A DNA stretch of 64,000 nt, taken from assembly GCF_000337555.1 (NCBI RefSeq), contig NZ_AOIO01000021.1, positions 304,246 to 368,245 on the forward strand. Direction: 5' to 3'. Source of the stretch: Natrialba asiatica DSM 12278 (GTDB lineage Archaea > Halobacteriota > Halobacteria > Halobacteriales > Natrialbaceae). Position 1 is the first letter of the stretch, and each line of letters begins with the position of its first letter. A model generated the notes under the pieces. It made no database searches, was not told the origin of the DNA, and saw only the letters and a program-made list of their open reading frames with translations. Position numbers and translations under genes: made by a program. Of this stretch, positions 42,190-50,368 are shown piece by piece.

Positions 42190-44481
42190 CTACGCAGGCA
42201 CTGTTTCCGGGTCGCGTTCCCAGTGGCGGTGCTCGGCGATGGCGTCGACGAACGACTCGATGAACGTCTCGAGATCATCCCCGGCAGGGTCCATCACGAC
42301 TCCCTGTTCGGAGATGACGCCTTCTCTCGTGTTTGCCACGTCGACGCCCGATAGCTCGACGGCGTCGAGCAGTTCGGTTCCGTCCCCGATTGCGGCGATC
42401 GGTTTGTAGTGTTTGAACGCTTCCTCGATGAACTGTTTCGGTTCGCCCTGTTGGGACAGCGCGTCGACGCTGTCGCTTCCGCCGGGAACGACGATCGCAT
42501 CGAAGACGACGGAAGTCGCCGTCACGTGGTTCTGATCGACATCGACGGATTCTCCATCCGTTCCCGTCTTCTCTCCGACGACCTTCGAGACGATCTTGGT
42601 CCGTGCCCCCTCATCGTCCAGTGCCGACTGAAGCTGTTTGACGTGCTCGTCCTCGAAGCCGTCATCGAGGAGGATCGCAACCTTTCGCGTCTCGATCGAA
42701 TCCTCCGTCCGGTTTTCCATGCTCAGTGACGGGTCCTCCTCGTCGTGCTCCGAGAGTTCGTCACCCGGCGATTCGGGCGGTTCGACGCCGATGCCCTTCG
42801 CGACCCGCGTTGCGAACTCGTGGTCGACGTTATTGAAGAGGTCGTAGACGACGCGCTCGCGGATCTCCATGCGGTCGACCTTGTTGAGCTCGAAGTGCGC
42901 GGCCTTGACGATGTGTTGTTTCTCGGGCTCGGTCATGCTGTTCCAGAACAGCCGCGCCTGATTGAAGTGTTCCTGAAAGCTCTCGCTACGGTTTCGAATC
43001 TTCTTCCCGTCGATCCGTTCGGCGTAGTGTTCGTAGCCGCCCTCCTCCTCGGTGGCCTCCTGCGGGTCGTCGTCGTCGATCGAGTTCGGCTTGTAGGTGG
43101 CTTTGCCCTCGTTGATCTCCTGGCGCATGAAGCCGGCGCGCTGGTTGTTGTGTCGTTCCGCGATGGGACGGTTGATCGGAATTTCGTCCCAGTTTGCGCT
43201 GTTGAATCGGTTGAGCTGCGTGTCCTGGTAGGAGAACAATCGACCCTGGAGAAGCGGATCGTTCGTGAAGTCGATCCCCGGAACGACGTTGCCCGGGTGG
43301 AACGCAACTTGCTCGACTTCGGCGAAGAAGTTGTCCGGCCGTTCGTTCAGAACCATCTTCCCGATCGGCCTGACCGGAACCTCCGTCTCGGGGATGATCT
43401 TCGTCGGGTCGAGCAGGTCGAAGTCGAACTGATCCGCGTCGTCTTCCTCGACGATCTGGACGCCGAGTTCCCACTCGGGTTCGTATCCCTCGTCGATGAT
43501 GTCGTAGAGCCCTTCGCGGTTGAAGTCGGGGTTCTTGCCGGCGATCTTCTGAGTTTCGTCCCAGACGAGCTGGTTCGTCCCGAGCTTTGGCGTCCAGTGG
43601 AACTTGACGAACCGCGACTCGCCCTCGTCGTTGACGAATCGGAATGTGTGGACGCCAAAGCCCTGCATCATCCAGTAGGCCCGCGGCAACGCCCGCCCGG
43701 AGAGCAACCACATGAGCATGTGCGTGATCTCCGGTTTGAGCGAGGCGAAGTCCCAGAACGTGTCGTGAGCGGAGGCAGCCTGTGGAATCGCGTCGTCGGG
43801 TTCGGGCTTGATGGCGTGCACTAGGTCCGGAAACTCCATCGCGTCCTGGATGAAGAAGACCGGGATGTTGTTCCCGACTAAATCCCAGTTCCCGTCCTCG
43901 GTGTAAAATTTGGTGGCAAAGCCCCGCACGTCGCGGACCGTATCCGCGGAACCGCGCGAACCGACGACCGTCGAGAACCGGGTGAACACCGGCGTCTTCT
44001 GGCCGGGGTCCTGCAGGAAGGAGGCCTTCGTAATCTCCGAAACGTCGTCGTACTCGCCCAGATCGGGATCGTCGTAGGGCTGGAAGTAGCCGTGCGCGCC
44101 CGTTCCACGGGCGTGGACGACTCGCTCCGGGATCGACTCGTGGTCGAACTGGGTCATCTTCTCCCGGAAGTGGAAGTCGTCCATGATCGTCGGCCCGCGC
44201 TCGCTCGCCTTCAGCGAGTTGTCGGTATCGGTCACCCGTACGCCGTGGTCCGTCGTCAGGTACTCTCCCTCCGCATCCTCCCGGACCTCGTCGAGTTGGT
44301 CCTGCTTGCTCTCCTCGTCGAGATCGTCGCCCCGACCGTCGCTCGTCCCGGTCGAATCGTCCGAACCCGATCCATCCGTCCGGATCGGCGTTGGGTCACT
44401 CTGCTCGTCGTCCGGTCGCGTCGCTGTCTCGAACGCATCCGGATCAGCTCCGTTCTCGTGCGATGATTCCTCGTCAGCCAT
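42190..44481 (-). CDS. katE: Large-subunit catalase (HPII/KatE type) with C-terminal DJ-1-like domain
   Basis: A 763-aa haem catalase, full HPII length (E. coli HPII 753). After an acidic 85-aa N-terminal extension come active-site His in RVVHARGTGAHGYF, the Asn in VGNNIPVFFIQD, and proximal Tyr in RLFSYQDTQLNR. From about residue 590 is the flavodoxin/DJ-1-like domain (VAILLDDGFEDEHVKQLQSA, VVFDAIVVPGGSDSVDALS) in which the DJ-1 nucleophile Cys is replaced by Asp in AAIGDGTELL, as in HPII. Start at ATG 44481. It detoxifies H2O2; a hairpin follows the stop. Confidence 0.93.
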   Translation of the reverse strand: MADEESSHENGADPDAFETATRPDDEQSDPTPIRTDGSGSDDSTGTSDGRGDDLDEESKQDQLDEVREDAEGEYLTTDHGVRVTDTDNSLKASERGPTIMDDFHFREKMTQFDHESIPERVVHARGTGAHGYFQPYDDPDLGEYDDVSEITKASFLQDPGQKTPVFTRFSTVVGSRGSADTVRDVRGFATKFYTEDGNWDLVGNNIPVFFIQDAMEFPDLVHAIKPEPDDAIPQAASAHDTFWDFASLKPEITHMLMWLLSGRALPRAYWMMQGFGVHTFRFVNDEGESRFVKFHWTPKLGTNQLVWDETQKIAGKNPDFNREGLYDIIDEGYEPEWELGVQIVEEDDADQFDFDLLDPTKIIPETEVPVRPIGKMVLNERPDNFFAEVEQVAFHPGNVVPGIDFTNDPLLQGRLFSYQDTQLNRFNSANWDEIPINRPIAERHNNQRAGFMRQEINEGKATYKPNSIDDDDPQEATEEEGGYEHYAERIDGKKIRNRSESFQEHFNQARLFWNSMTEPEKQHIVKAAHFELNKVDRMEIRERVVYDLFNNVDHEFATRVAKGIGVEPPESPGDELSEHDEEDPSLSMENRTEDSIETRKVAILLDDGFEDEHVKQLQSALDDEGARTKIVSKVVGEKTGTDGESVDVDQNHVTATSVVFDAIVVPGGSDSVDALSQQGEPKQFIEEAFKHYKPIAAIGDGTELLDAVELSGVDVANTREGVISEQGVVMDPAGDDLETFIESFVDAIAEHRHWERDPETVPA

Positions 44482-44611
44482 GGCTAGTACCGCTTCAACA
44501 AACGGGCCCCTAATGCTCGTCCAGTCATTTGCCTGCAGCGAGCACGTTGAACTCGAGACGGCGATCAACGGAACCGAGTGCCGGTCGGAGGCGTCAACGG
44601 TCGCTCTCCCG

Positions 44612-44953
44612 TCAGAGGGACCGTTGATAGCCACACTCTGGACAACGGAGTTCACCGTCGATGAGGAGAACCCGACTGCGCTCACAGTAGGCGCACGGCC
44701 CCCCGATCGAGATATCCGCAACCTGTGCCACTGCAACGAGTGTTCGTTGTACCTGCACGAGTTGCTGCTCGGTCTCCGCCAGCCGCTCGGCGGTCGTTCT
44801 TCCAGGATGCTTCTCACCCTGACGCCGCCCTGAACTCGACTCACCGCTTCCGTCGGTTTTCGGCTCGGTTGGCGATTCGGACTCGGGCGTAGACTCAGAC
44901 TCAGACTCAGATTCCCTCACTGACTCCGAGTCGAACGAACGTTGGACTGTCAT
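44612..44953 (-). CDS. Small zinc-ribbon protein with Ser/Glu-rich N-terminus
   Basis: A 113-aa protein. The N-terminus MTVQRSFDSESVRESESESE is low complexity; a helix follows (TTAERLAETEQQLVQVQRTL); the C-terminus is a zinc ribbon, CAYCERSRVLLIDGELRCPEC, ending GYQRSL. The helix before the ribbon could form a coiled-coil dimer. Start at ATG 44953; longer frames upstream lack character. It lies between catalase and the VOC gene in a series of small Cys-pair proteins. Target unknown. Confidence 0.7.
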   Translation of the reverse strand: MTVQRSFDSESVRESESESESTPESESPTEPKTDGSGESSSGRRQGEKHPGRTTAERLAETEQQLVQVQRTLVAVAQVADISIGGPCAYCERSRVLLIDGELRCPECGYQRSL

Positions 44954-45446
44954 CACATCTTCTAGGCGTCCACAAGCTAAAACCCGTCTATCTCTCACCC
45001 GCACAGTCACTACCGAAATCGTATAGCTCACCTCACGGCCACGCTGGTATGGCAAGGCAACACTTGCCAACATATAATGTATTATACCTATCCGTTTCAA
45101 AGGCTGATCTGGTCTCGTAGCCGATCCACTCCCCCCTACTGCGAGACTAGCATTCCGACACGTCTGCAACACGTGCATTTCGTCTGTCAGGGATGACCAC
45201 CCTGACATCTTCGTGCAACTGTTTAGTGGCGTCCCAAACCTGGACTACTGGGTGAAACCGGCAACCGATGCGATTTCACCTAGCGGTCGACGTTTGGAAC
45301 GGTACTAGCTGAGTCACACCCGTGATTGGTTTCCCCCCGACGACTGACAACTCGGAGCGAAATCACCCTTCACCTGCAGAGCGCTCTATATCGTCTCAGA
45401 GAACCACCTTTCTAGCGAGGCAACCCCTCTCTACGGAGACCACAAT
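44954..45446. other. Intergenic region with one long inverted repeat
   Basis: No gene recognised. An inverted repeat GTCAGGG-7 nt-CCCTGAC lies at 45186-45206. TATA-like elements occur at ATAATGTATTATAC (about 45072-45086, minus strand side of the zinc-ribbon gene) and CTCTATATCG (45384-45394), about 55 bases before the VOC gene. Composition is less GC-rich than the core genome. Confidence 0.4.
45186..45206. repeat. Inverted repeat, 7-bp arms
   Basis: GTCAGGG and CCCTGAC are separated by ATGACCA. It lies about 230 bases upstream of both flanking gene starts (44953 minus, 45447 plus), so it is not a simple terminator. No T-run. Confidence 0.5.
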
Positions 45447-45866
45447 ATGACCCACGTACTCAGCTGGTTCGAAATCCCCAGCACCGACTTCGACAGAGCC
45501 GTCGAGTTCTATTCGACCGTTCTCGATCGCGATATCGACCTGTATTCCCCCGAAGAGGACGATGCGGAAGCCCCCAGTGGTCGAGCCGGAATGTTCGACA
45601 GTGACGAAGGGGACGTCGGCGGAATGATCATCGAAACCGACGAGTTCACGACCGACAACGGCGCGACGATTACGTACACGCCGACAGATACCGGGCTCGT
45701 CGTCTATCTGACCGTTAACGGCGATCTAGACGACGCAATCGACCGCGTTGAATCCGGTGGCGGAGACGTTCTCATCCCGAAAGAACCCATCCCTGAAATG
45801 AGCGGACACTATGCCGTAATCACGGATTCCGAAGGAAACCGGGTCGGGTTGATATCCGACGAGTAA
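45447..45866 (+). CDS. VOC-family (glyoxalase-like) protein
   Basis: A 139-aa single-domain member with two beta-alpha-beta-beta-beta modules. N-terminal MTHVLSWFEIPSTDFDRAVE, FYSTVLDRDIDLYSP, GMIIETDEFTTDNG and the C-terminal GHYAVITDSEGNRVGLISDE are the usual GlxI/PhnB-like pattern. Metal-type His is replaced by Trp/Ser at the N-terminal position, so metal-dependent catalysis is doubtful. ATG 45447 with ACCACAAT upstream and a TATA at 45384-45394. Possible roles are small-molecule binding or resistance; unknown. Confidence 0.85.
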   Translation: MTHVLSWFEIPSTDFDRAVEFYSTVLDRDIDLYSPEEDDAEAPSGRAGMFDSDEGDVGGMIIETDEFTTDNGATITYTPTDTGLVVYLTVNGDLDDAIDRVESGGGDVLIPKEPIPEMSGHYAVITDSEGNRVGLISDE

Positions 45867-46289
45867 CGCACGAGGTCCTGTGCAGCGACGGCATTTTTCT
45901 GAGTCCAAAACGCGTCTCTCAGATCCGTTCCCGATCCATCCCGGGCAGACACGGAGACACCTTAGCAACTGCAGTCACCCGGTCGAACTCGTCATCGTAC
46001 CCGCCGCCGGCCCACCGAACGCATCCGGGTGGGCCCCTCTATACTCGACCACCCCGGCATCCATTACTTCCTTTGAGCACTTCCCCCGTCCAGGATCGCT
46101 CCAAGACGGTCGTCTGGCCGCGTTTGCTCATCGCACAGAGACGCACTGTCCGAGCGGAATTCGCCTCATCGACGTTCCGCTTCATCACTTCCGAAACCCG
46201 GGTTCACTCAGGGACCCGATCCGTATCAGATCGGAACGTTGTCACACGAGAACGCTATATCCGCTGGCTGTCTACCAGCACTGAGGGCC
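45867..46289. other. Intergenic region without recognisable gene
   Basis: Open frames here are short and Arg/Ser/Pro-rich. The TATA element AACGCTATAT (46251-46260) near the right end is the promoter of the 61-aa zinc-finger gene. It could hide a decayed gene, but no family pattern is visible. Confidence 0.35.
46256..46260 (+). promoter_or_regulatory. TATA box of the 61-aa zinc-finger gene
   Basis: TATAT centred 32 bases before the ATG at 46290, where leaderless haloarchaeal transcripts have it. Confidence 0.55.
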
Positions 46290-46475
46290 ATGGACGAAGA
46301 CAAGTCTCGGAAAGTAGCAGCGGTCTGTGAAGCGTGTGGGTCCGCATACGCTGCTGTCGAACGTGCAAATGGCGATCTGCACCCCGTAGGTCGGCCGGAT
46401 GGGTGTTGTGGTGACTCCAAACTCCGCCTTCTTTCGGACTCCTGCTCCGATGCAGACACTCGTGAGAGTTGGTGA
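46290..46475 (+). CDS. 61-aa zinc-finger protein, paralogue of the 47508 gene
   Basis: MDEDKSRKVAAVCEACGSAY opens the protein; GDLHPVGRPDGCCGDSKLRL follows and gives the second cysteine pair. The Cys pattern is C-x2-C-x22-C-C-G with a conserved Y, G, P and G-R: the same spacing of 22 as in the 58-aa protein at 47508-47684 (C-x2-C-x22-C-x-C-G). The two are therefore members of one family. Four ligands could bind one zinc. The C-terminal tail SDSCSDADTRESW has an additional Cys. A TATA box lies 32 bases upstream. Confidence 0.68.
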   Translation: MDEDKSRKVAAVCEACGSAYAAVERANGDLHPVGRPDGCCGDSKLRLLSDSCSDADTRESW

Positions 46476-46642
46476 TCCGTCGGATCGTCTCCAATTCCGT
46501 CTTTCGCGCTGAACTTCAGCGGCGTGAGTTGCACAGCTGAACTCGTCTTCTCAGTCGTCTGCCGGCGAATGAGCGCGACCACAGTTGTCCGAGTCGCTTT
46601 AAAAACGGCGGACTGCAGAGCGGCGATCCGTTTCCCGTCGTT

Positions 46643-46825
46643 CTAACAGAAGTATACCCAGAATTTGTGATCGGCCGGACACACGACAGTCGTATAGTCC
46701 CCGTAGAGGGCGACGTACCGTCTGGCTTCGAGTTCTACACCCGCGTCCGGAACCGAGACCACCGTTTCTTGCTCGCAGTGCGGACAAGAGATAGTCACCA
46801 GCTCTCGGTTTCCTGTTGCCGTCAT
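46643..46825 (-). CDS. 60-aa zinc-binding protein
   Basis: MTATGNRELVTISCPHCEQE begins the protein; two Cys sites, CPHC and CPADHKFWVYFC, give a candidate zinc knuckle, C-x2-C at 14-17 and C49/H53 with C60 at the very end. The linker VVSVPDAGVELEARRYVALY is beta-rich. The gene starts three bases after the stop of the cupin gene (46829-47215), so the two form an operon. Function unknown. Confidence 0.65.
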   Translation of the reverse strand: MTATGNRELVTISCPHCEQETVVSVPDAGVELEARRYVALYGDYTTVVCPADHKFWVYFC

Positions 46826-46828
46826 CGG

Positions 46829-47215
46829 TTATTCGTCCATCCTGGTCGCCGTATGTTCGAAGACTGACGCGTGTTCGTCGTGCGGACGAACCAAGACAAA
46901 CTCCGTGTCGACGTCCACCCAGAGCGTGTGACCTGGCGGCCAGTAGAGTGGATCGCCGGCTTCGTCTACTTCCTCGGTGTCATCGGAGTTCCGGACGCGG
47001 ATCTCACCCGCTATCACGCACCCCCAGTGGGGGCACTGACACGCATCCTCGTGAAGACCCCGCAACAGGGGTGTGAGATCCGTTCCGGCACCGATATGGG
47101 ACTGTTCTGCGGCCAAATCACCGTATTCAATTGCTGCACCGAATTCCGCCTGATGCTGTACCATCGCGACCGGGGTGTCCACGACGACTGTGAGATTTCC
47201 TTTGGATTGAGACAT
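46829..47215 (-). CDS. Cupin-like small-molecule-binding protein
   Basis: A 128-aa beta-barrel protein. ATG 47215 (MSQSKGNLTVVVDTPVAMVQ). CQCPHWGCVIAGEIRVRNSD resembles the first cupin motif; DEAGDPLYWPPGHTLWVDVD and FVLVRPHDEHASVFEH cover the second, with His residues near the end. It is the first gene of a two-gene operon with the 60-aa zinc protein. Metal ligands are less clear than in classic cupins, so the activity is open; it may be a sensor or storage protein. Confidence 0.68.
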   Translation of the reverse strand: MSQSKGNLTVVVDTPVAMVQHQAEFGAAIEYGDLAAEQSHIGAGTDLTPLLRGLHEDACQCPHWGCVIAGEIRVRNSDDTEEVDEAGDPLYWPPGHTLWVDVDTEFVLVRPHDEHASVFEHTATRMDE

Positions 47216-47425
47216 AAGCGTCAACTCGATTTCGGCAACTAGCGCTACGAGCGAGCGGAGTATGTAGGCACTTAGCGATGAGAGGCCGGTTACTGACCGC
47301 CGTGCAGGCAACGAACGACGGTCACTAGTTGCACGCCAGTGAGCCACCTTTGGGTGTTCACCCCGTCTTCCCCCGCACACAGACTGACATTTCGCAACTG
47401 GTTCGGGGCGAGCACGATGGTTCGT

Positions 47426-47441
47426 TTATTATTTGTAATAA
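47426..47441. repeat. Inverted repeat TTATTA-4 nt-TAATAA
   Basis: Perfect 6-base arms in an AT-rich spot 67-82 bases before the ATG of the 58-aa gene. Could be an operator or a terminator; too short to decide. Confidence 0.35.
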
Positions 47442-47477
47442 TTTCTTGTATGCGCACCTGTAATGAGCCTGCCAGCT

Positions 47478-47484
47478 CTATATG
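47478..47484 (+). promoter_or_regulatory. TATA box of the 58-aa gene
   Basis: CTATATG centred 27 bases before the ATG at 47508, the exact spacing for a leaderless transcript. Confidence 0.6.
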
Positions 47485-47507
47485 AATGGTGATGACGTGT
47501 TATCTGC

Positions 47508-47684
47508 ATGGGCAACCAAACGGAGAAAGAGCGAATTCTGGCACAGTGCAGTGAGTGTAAGACCGTCTATACATCCAAGCGGTACCCCGACGGCTCGGTC
47601 GTTCCAATTGGTCGGAAAATGGGGTGTCAGTGTGGTTCGACGTCGTTTATCGAACTGGAAAGCGAGTTGGACATGAGCGCATAG
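47508..47684 (+). CDS. 58-aa zinc-finger protein
   Basis: MGNQTEKERILAQCSECKTV opens it; SVVPIGRKMGCQCGSTSFIE holds the second cysteine pair. Cysteines are C-x2-C-x22-C-x-C, and the Y, G, P, G-R positions match the 61-aa protein at 46290. Both are likely zinc-binding micro-proteins of one family. The TATA box at 47478-47484 sits 27 bases before the ATG. Small haloarchaeal zinc proteins of this size have been shown in Haloferax to affect biofilm and swarming; that role here is only an analogy. Confidence 0.72.
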   Translation: MGNQTEKERILAQCSECKTVYTSKRYPDGSVVPIGRKMGCQCGSTSFIELESELDMSA

Positions 47685-47956
47685 TCTCTCCGCGTTGTTC
47701 TCTCGGCAGGCGATCCGCTTTGTCGGCAGGGACCTCCGTCGAGAACGCGAGAAAAGCCTCTCTTGGCTTTTTCTTTCAGATCGAGTCGGAAGGATTGAAC
47801 TGCGGTCGCAGCAAAGTTGCTCCTTGATTTAAACGTGAAAGAGGTTGGTCGCTCAGTTCGCACTCGCAGTGAACGGGTCGGATCCGGCCAGAGAGCGAAC
47901 AACCAGTTCGACGCACAACCGAAATATACAGAACGAATCCACACCTCCGCATCTTT
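47685..47956. other. Intergenic region without recognisable gene
   Basis: No gene recognised. The right part is AT-rich and holds the promoter of the next gene: AAATATA (47922-47928) lies about 31 bases before ATG 47957. Confidence 0.4.
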
Positions 47957-48238
47957 ATGACACAAACTGTTGACGACCTCCGGAACGAGATCCGACGGGC
48001 CGTGGGGAGATACGAACGTGAGGAATCAACCGCCTTCACCAAAGAAGCCCTCGCTGCGATTTGTGATGCCGTTACCTACGAGATTGACACAAACCGTCTT
48101 CCTCCCAAATCTCAGATGCGCGCGGGGATTCTCTGGAAAATCGGCGTGTTAGACGAAGACACTTCAGACAAGACCGAACGTCCCTTCCGGAAGGAAGAAC
48201 TCGAATCTATCGCAGTTGCGCTTCAAAACGAGGATTGA
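47957..48238 (+). CDS. Small conserved haloarchaeal protein of unknown function
   Basis: A 93-aa protein (MTQTVDDLRNEIRRAVGRYE) with a helical core AALAAICDAVTYEIDTNR-type pattern and C-terminal EELESIAVALQNED. The RLPPKSQMRAGILWKIGVL segment looks like a helix-turn pattern but has no known motif. A TATA element at 47922-47928 supports a leaderless start at 47957. No cysteine pair. Unknown function; it could be a small regulator. Confidence 0.65.
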   Translation: MTQTVDDLRNEIRRAVGRYEREESTAFTKEALAAICDAVTYEIDTNRLPPKSQMRAGILWKIGVLDEDTSDKTERPFRKEELESIAVALQNED

Positions 48239-48453
48239 TCCGCTGTATTCAATATGCCGTTCCCGACACCATCTCGGTAGTCCCTTTGGATGCTGATGAA
48301 CAGCAGTCACGAGTTCAGTGCTGAACTTCGGGCGAAAAGCGCCGATCCAAACTGGCCAATATAGAGCGCACAGATAGCACTAGCGACGGCGCGTGCTAGT
48401 GCGAAAGAACAGGGTTGTCACTTATCGCAGTGAGCGGGAAGTGAGATTCGCTA
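48239..48453. other. Intergenic region between two convergent genes
   Basis: No gene seen. Direct GCACTAGCG / GCGCGTGCTAGTGCG pieces form an imperfect inverted repeat around 48376-48402 (GCACTAGC ... GCTAGTGC), which could act as a bidirectional terminator for the flanking convergent genes. Confidence 0.4.
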
Positions 48454-48660
48454 TTATTTACGGACGAGGTTCGTCGCGCGGGGTCCCTTAGGGGATGATT
48501 CGATATCGAACTCGACCTCTTGCCCTTCTTCGAGGTCCGGACCGCCAACGTCCTCCATGTGGAAGAACACGTCCTCGTCGTCGTCTACGTCGTCGTCATC
48601 AGTCGAAATGAAACCGTAACCGCCTGTGTCGTTGAAGAAGTCAACCTTACCGTTTGCCAT
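48454..48660 (-). CDS. cspA: Cold-shock domain protein, second copy
   Basis: A 68-aa CSD protein nearly the same as that at 17804-17998. MANGKVDFFNDTGGYGFIST, then an acidic insert DDDDVDDDE before DVFFHMEDVGG, and the C-terminal PKGPRATNLVRK. Starts at ATG 48660 with TTATAAC about 70 bases upstream. The insert makes it more acidic than the first copy. Having two paralogues in one window suggests different expression conditions. Confidence 0.95.
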   Translation of the reverse strand: MANGKVDFFNDTGGYGFISTDDDDVDDDEDVFFHMEDVGGPDLEEGQEVEFDIESSPKGPRATNLVRK

Positions 48661-48956
48661 TACAACCAAACAGAGTCCCGACTCGTGGATAACACTTCCG
48701 AGAGACGAGGTACCACGACACCCCGTTATAATTGATCCGCAGATGGGGTAGTGACGTTCTCCACACGACCGGAGTCGCCGGATTCCGCTGTTTACGTGTC
48801 ATTCAAGGGTGTGGCTTGCGGGGGAGGAACCGAGAACTCAGGTCAGGGACTGACAACACCTAGCGGAGAGATAGTATTCGACCGGGCTACAGCGCATCCG
48901 TCAGTTCCCGGAAGCAGGTATTTATGGTGTGATCACATGGTGCTACGTGCATCGCC
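48661..48956. other. Intergenic region between divergent genes
   Basis: No gene recognised. It holds the cold-shock promoter at the left (ATTATAACGGGG on the minus strand, about 70 bases from the ATG) and the TATTTATGG element of the next gene at 48919-48926 on the right. Confidence 0.4.
48919..48926 (+). promoter_or_regulatory. TATA box of the 89-aa zinc-finger gene
   Basis: TATTTATG centred about 35 bases before ATG 48957; slightly longer than typical leaderless spacing but the best candidate. Confidence 0.5.
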
Positions 48957-49226
48957 ATGAAACCGTGCCACAGCTGCCAGGCGGTCATCGACAAGTACAT
49001 TTTAGATAAACAACTCGAACCCCTGCGCGACCTCACAGTTGACGACTTCAACGTCTGTGCGGACTGTGCAACCATCGTTGCGGATGCGTGCGTGGAGTGC
49101 GGCGGCGCGGTGTACGTCCCTCGAAGCAAATCTGCCACCCCCGATTATTGCCCCGCGTGTCGTTCCGACCTCATCAACCGCACCGGTCACGACCCTGGCT
49201 GGAACTGTGACCCGGCATCTACCTGA
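48957..49226 (+). CDS. Small four-CxxC zinc-finger protein
   Basis: An 89-aa protein, MKPCHSCQAVIDKYILDKQL then EPLRDLTVDDFNVCADCATI, VVADACVECGGAVYVPRSKS, and DYCPACRSDLI. Four CxxC pairs (CHSC, CADC, CVEC, CPAC) give two possible zinc sites of the treble-clef or ribbon type. The central segment CADCATIVADACVEC is a tight double knuckle. This layout recurs in haloarchaea as a conserved small protein family. Function unknown; DNA, RNA or partner-protein binding is likely. TATA 35 bases upstream. Confidence 0.78.
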   Translation: MKPCHSCQAVIDKYILDKQLEPLRDLTVDDFNVCADCATIVADACVECGGAVYVPRSKSATPDYCPACRSDLINRTGHDPGWNCDPAST

Positions 49227-49453
49227 ACGGCACCTCACCTCTCAAACGCTATTTTCGCTGGTACGGCTCTTCAATAGCGATCACTCAAGCCACTGTTCTC
49301 TCGGAGTGTGCTGAAATGATCGCGCGTACTCAGCATGACTGGGGAATTAAATCGACGTCGACGTATTGGGTGATAATCACTCAGCAGAGCGGATATTTGT
49401 GTCGGATCGAGGGACGGGAAATATAGAGACGGCGTTGATTGGTTTGGACGCAC
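49227..49453. other. Intergenic region without recognisable gene
   Basis: Convergent ends of the zinc-finger gene and the DUF5789 gene. No clear hairpin or gene seen; AT-rich around 49340-49430. Confidence 0.35.
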
Positions 49454-49795
49454 TCATCCGCGATGAATCAGTCCTTGTATCCGGTTTCGGACGTCATCGG
49501 CAGAGTCGTACCGTTCGTTATCGATCGGGGCGAGCACCTCGTCGATGGATTTCCATCCCTCCTGAGTTTCGACCTCACGATCGCCGTGGGCCTCGATCAA
49601 TTCGTCCGTCGTCGTTGGATAATCTTGGTTTTCGATCGCTTCATCGAGATCACCGAGCTCCTCGCCAGTTTCGTCGTCTACCGGTTCCGGTTCGGGTTCG
49701 TTGGCCCGGTCGCGCGCTTCCTCGAGTTCCCGCTCTCGCTGGCGTCGCTCTTCATCATCCGCTTTTTTGTCTCGGCCTCTTTTGTCGTCTGCCAT
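49454..49795 (-). CDS. DUF5789-like small acidic protein
   Basis: A 113-aa haloarchaeal protein (114 aa from the ATG one codon upstream). N-terminal highly charged helix (DDKRGRDKKADDEERRQRER), then EPEPEP linker, and a conserved C-terminal half GDLDEAIENQDYPTTTDELI and EAHGDREVETQEGWKSIDEV with NERYDSADDVRNRIQGLI. This is the layout of DUF5789. Function unknown; possibly a small nucleic-acid- or protein-binding factor. ATG 49795 or 49798 are adjacent. Confidence 0.82.
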   Translation of the reverse strand: MADDKRGRDKKADDEERRQRERELEEARDRANEPEPEPVDDETGEELGDLDEAIENQDYPTTTDELIEAHGDREVETQEGWKSIDEVLAPIDNERYDSADDVRNRIQGLIHRG

Positions 49796-49832
49796 CATCC
49801 ATTCTATGTGAGCGCGGGGGATAATCCTGTGG

Positions 49833-50368
49833 TCACTTCTCGATGCTGACTCGCTCGAACACCTCGGTAAATACGCACGTACCGCTCGTACGCCCGCGTT
49901 CGGCTGGCTTCGTGGGGGTCCGTTCGGAAATACTCTGAATGTACTCGGCTCGTTCGCCTCGTCGAAGATCGCCGCGAAGAACTCCGGCAGTAGCTTGAGC
50001 CCACGCTCGGGTTCGATGGTACTCGTGTGGAACTCGACGTCGACGCCGTCGACCTCGCCGACCTAATTTTCCCGGGACGAGTTTACCGGGTCGCCGGTTT
50101 CCCAGTGGCGCATGTTCGGAAACCGCGGTGAGATATTGAAGGATGACTTGCTCTCACCGCGCCCACGGCCCACGATATCCCACTCGTAGAGCCGTTTAGT
50201 GTTGGTTCCGTCCGGCAGCCACGCGTACGAACCACACTCGCTGCAACGGTGGGACCGGTCCTGTTCGTCACCGAAGACGCGACGGAACCGGTCAGTAACG
50301 TGGGCTCCGCGGTGGTCGCACGTCGAATGATCGACCGGCGTCTGGGAGGCGACCGTCACGCAGCCCAT
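49833..50368 (-). pseudogene. Decayed gene remnant next to tRNA-Trp
   Basis: An open frame (50368-50063) encodes a zinc-finger-like HVTDRFRRVFGDEQDRSHRC with CSEC, and after its TAG the same frame continues VGEVDGVDVEFHTSTIEPER and GLKLLPEFFAAIFDEANE. A one-base shift near 49950 then leads into AEYIQSISERTPTKPAERGR and ends at 49833. The first zinc pair is degraded (CDHR in place of CxxC). One in-frame stop and one frameshift suggest a decayed gene or two fused fragments, with the look of haloarchaeal virus or integrated-element genes, an inference. It lies directly beyond the 3' end of tRNA-Trp. Confidence 0.5.

Noticed and set aside
42745..43824. Plus-strand open frame opposite the catalase gene
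   Set aside because: Val/Leu/Arg-rich reverse reading of a conserved catalase core; no independent start signal.
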